DNA of 64,000 nucleotides from positions 311,928-375,927 of the forward strand of contig DEOB01000008.1 of NCBI GenBank assembly GCA_002359895.1. Reading direction: 5' to 3'. Made by a program: the position numbers and the translations under genes. Origin of the DNA: Stenotrophomonas sp. UBA2629. GTDB taxonomy: Bacteria; Pseudomonadota; Gammaproteobacteria; Xanthomonadales; Xanthomonadaceae. Below, in pieces: positions 62,343 through 64,000 of the stretch (the first letter of the stretch is position 1; each line of letters begins with the position of its first letter). The notes below the pieces were generated by a model that worked only from the letters and a program-made list of their open reading frames with translations, ran no database searches and was not told where the DNA came from.

Positions 62343-63356
62343 TCAAAGAATGTCGATCCGGCGAAGCCAGTGGAGCGCATCGTCGGTCCATCGGTCGCTG
62401 TCTTTGCCTTGCTTTCTTACGCCAAAAGCATGTCCGCCGCTCTCATAGAGCATCAGCTCCACGTTCACACCGGCCTTCTTCAACTCTCTCTCATATACCT
62501 GTGAGTAATACGCTGGATCGACGGCGTCATCTTTGGCATGCACCAGAAGAGTGGGGGGTATGTCGCTTGAAACTTCAATGTCGGTGTTCAGCTCCTGTGC
62601 TGCGACCGCTTTTGGAGTTTTGTTCTTGTGCTCCATTGTCAGGTGCCCCGGATAAACAGGTATGGCAAAGTCAGGCCGGCTGCTCACCTGGTCGATCTCA
62701 TCGATCGGCACGTAGGCTCGATGTCTGAAGGTAGTGGATGAAAGAACTGCCAGGTTTCCTCCCGCCGAAAATCCCATCACACCAATCCTGTCTGCATCAA
62801 CGTCGTACGCATCAGCGTTATGCCGGACAAGAGAAATGGCGCGCTGGGCATCCTGTAATGCCATGGGGATGTCCGGCTGTTCATGCCTTCTGGTTTCGCT
62901 GTTCCAGTTGCATCCGGTGTTCGGCACACGGTACTTCACGAGAATGCAGGTGATGCCTGATTCGGTCAGCCATCCGCACACATCTGTCCCATTGAGCCCC
63001 AGCGTGCTGTTGGGGCCGATCGCCAAGGCCTTGAAGCCGCCTCCGGGAAAAACAAGGATCGCAGCACGCGAGGAGTTCACCTTCGGCGGATAGACAAGAT
63101 AAGTCGGGCGGGTCGAGGCCCACTTCTCGTGAGCAAGTGCTCTCATTCCATCCACAAGCACTTGGGAACCTTCCGCCCATAGCGCCACTTCTTGCGTGTA
63201 GATGCGCGCGGGCGAACCATCGGCATCTGTATGCGTCGGTTGTGATGCTGTCTCTGAGCGTCCCGCAGGGTACGAATTTGCATCTGAGCCGACCGCAGCG
63301 AATGTTGTGAGCAACAGAAGCGCCCCAGTCAACATCGGTGTTAAAGATGGAAGCAT
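62343..63356 (-). CDS. Secreted alpha/beta-hydrolase (esterase, BD-FAE/hormone-sensitive-lipase-like)
   Basis: 337 residues. A signal peptide (MLPSLTPMLTGALLLLTTFAAVGS) directs export. The oxyanion box FPGGGFKAL, the nucleophile elbow GFSAGG, and the likely acid and base in HAKDDAVDP and SGGHAFG are in normal order. Family members are carbohydrate (acetylxylan/feruloyl) or lipid esterases. It is lower in GC than the catabolic genes and lies left of integron attC sites, so it may be a cassette passenger in reverse orientation, or the last gene before the array. Confidence 0.85.
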   Translation of the reverse strand: MLPSLTPMLTGALLLLTTFAAVGSDANSYPAGRSETASQPTHTDADGSPARIYTQEVALWAEGSQVLVDGMRALAHEKWASTRPTYLVYPPKVNSSRAAILVFPGGGFKALAIGPNSTLGLNGTDVCGWLTESGITCILVKYRVPNTGCNWNSETRRHEQPDIPMALQDAQRAISLVRHNADAYDVDADRIGVMGFSAGGNLAVLSSTTFRHRAYVPIDEIDQVSSRPDFAIPVYPGHLTMEHKNKTPKAVAAQELNTDIEVSSDIPPTLLVHAKDDAVDPAYYSQVYERELKKAGVNVELMLYESGGHAFGVRKQGKDSDRWTDDALHWLRRIDIL

Positions 63357-63602
63357 CCGGTTGTCCTTCTCGCAATGACGTTGCAGATGTTTGAGCGCGC
63401 CGCGTCAGCTGATTCAGTCGGGCGGCGAAGCGATCTCGCCCGGACATGTTATCGGTACTCAGGAGCGACGGACTGCATCATACGTACGAACATAAGTGCA
63501 GGCTTGCGCCGCTACTCCCTATGCAAATTTGTCGGGGCAAGAATGCTCAAGGTGGGTCGAATTAAAGAGGACGCTTTACTCGACATGCCGTTCTCCCCTT
63601 AT
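63357..63602 (+). other. Possible cassette ORF region ahead of attC 1
   Basis: An open frame from ATG 63375 (77 residues; alternative ATG 63546) ends with a TAA at 63606-63608, inside the attC R'' box, which is where cassette genes often stop. No family recognised; base composition is not convincing. Listed as uncertain. Confidence 0.3.
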
Positions 63603-63662
63603 GCCTAACGCCTGAATTAAGCCGCGTTGCGAAGCAACGTCGGCTTGGATGATTTGTTAGGC
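63603..63662 (+). repeat. Integron attC recombination site 1
   Basis: 60 bp: R'' GCCTAAC (63603-63609) and R' GTTAGGC (63656-63662) bracket an imperfect palindrome (AAGCCG CGTTGC GAA GCAACG .CGGCTT). It resembles aadA-type attC sites in size and orientation, so cassette genes would read on the plus strand. No integrase gene is in the window. Confidence 0.85.
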
Positions 63663-63725
63663 GGGATTGGCCAGCCAACTTTCCGTTTGGCCATTGCCGC
63701 CGCGTTTACCGTACAGCGAAGCACG

Positions 63726-63866
63726 ATGATGCCACAGCCCGCAAGACCGGGGCTTGCCCGGGAAACCTTGCAGCGCGGCGCGACCGAAGCCGAACGAAAC
63801 AAGTGTGATGAAGCAATGATGCATAGGGCGAAGTGGTTAACTGACCGATGGCGAAAACAGTGGTGA
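63726..63866 (+). CDS. Small putative cassette ORF
   Basis: 46 residues (MMPQPARPGLARETLQRGA through DRWRKQW) between the two attC sites, on the strand expected for cassette genes. No homology recognised. The cassette is about 290 bp. Minus-strand frames are also open, so the coding strand is uncertain. Confidence 0.3.
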   Translation: MMPQPARPGLARETLQRGATEAERNKCDEAMMHRAKWLTDRWRKQW

Positions 63867-63943
63867 CCGATGCCCGGAGTCGATTGCCAAACAGCCAATG
63901 CTGTACCCGAAGACAGAACAACCCACCAATGTTTCCCAATGTC

Positions 63944-64000
63944 GCCTAACGCCTGAATTAAGCCGAGTCGCGAAGCGGTATCGGCTTGAATGAGTAAAAA
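63944..64000 (+). repeat. Integron attC site 2 (partial or degenerate at its right end)
   Basis: GCCTAACGCCTGAATTAAGC begins it, nearly identical to attC 1, with a GAGTCGC..GCGGTATCGGCTT hairpin. The expected R' box (GTTAGGC) does not appear before the window ends (GAGTAAAAA instead), so the site is either degenerate or its R' box lies further on. Confidence 0.7.

Noticed and set aside
1..64000. CRISPR array or Cas genes accompanying the Tn7-like genes (CAST)
   Set aside because: No regularly spaced 25-40 bp repeats and no Cas-like protein were seen. Short tandem repeats at 15061, 59485 and 59687 lack spacers.

Overview
The window looks like part of a high-GC chromosome from the Xanthomonadaceae (Xanthomonas or Stenotrophomonas type). 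The evidence is the rhodanese-secB-gpsA order at the left edge, an Ax21-family outer membrane protein directly after it, and integron attC sites at the right edge. No tool was run. Family names rest on motifs, length and gene order read by eye.

Layout. (1) 1-2.85 kb: conserved core genes (rhodanese, secB, gpsA, ax21). (2) About 3.0-24.5 kb: an accessory island that reads as one Tn7/Tn5053-type transposon. Its transposition genes tniA-tniB-tniQ (18.5-23.3 kb, minus strand) sit at the right. Copies of one 13-bp motif (ACCAWAGTTGTYG) lie at both edges (3.02-3.08 and 24.36-24.47 kb). The cargo is a Vsr endonuclease, an m5C DNA methyltransferase and three overlapping or closely spaced genes: an AAA ATPase, an unrecognised protein, and a giant protein with a PD-(D/E)XK nuclease motif followed by a FtsK/HerA-type ATPase. 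Further cargo is a truncated actin/Hsp70-like gene, an HExxH protein, a frameshifted PD-(D/E)XK gene, an oversized tRNA-like gene with a UAU anticodon and an antitoxin remnant. (3) 25.1-62.2 kb: a large catabolic region. (4) 62.3-64 kb: an esterase-like gene and two integron attC sites.

The Vsr/m5C-MTase/ATPase/X/nuclease-translocase block (3.6-14.7 kb) is the most likely new system. Its last three genes resemble the DndF-DndG-DndH (DptFGH) restriction module in order and type. They sit behind a cytosine methyltransferase and Vsr rather than behind DndABCDE. The proposal is a methylation-guided restriction system carried by a transposon.

The catabolic region holds a TonB receptor, two MFS transporters, two GntR/UTRA regulators, three polysaccharide-deacetylase-fold hydrolases of the allantoinase/imidase type, an isochorismatase-fold and a nitrilase-fold amidase, a LeuCD-like hydratase, a PrpB-like lyase, a CitE-like lyase, a MaoC hydratase, an acyl-CoA dehydrogenase with its own ETF-QO, two CaiB/BaiF CoA-transferases, an aldehyde dehydrogenase, a PCMH-type flavoprotein and two c-type cytochrome lipoproteins. 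Read together, these suggest import of a nitrogen-containing (cyclic imide, ureide or amide) compound, its ring opening and deamidation, and conversion of a probably methyl-branched dicarboxylate through CoA esters to pyruvate plus acetyl- or propionyl-CoA. Two operator-like motifs tie the region together: the palindrome TGTCCGGACA (five intergenic copies) and TATAACNATA (four copies at promoters of the regulators, receptor and hydrolase).
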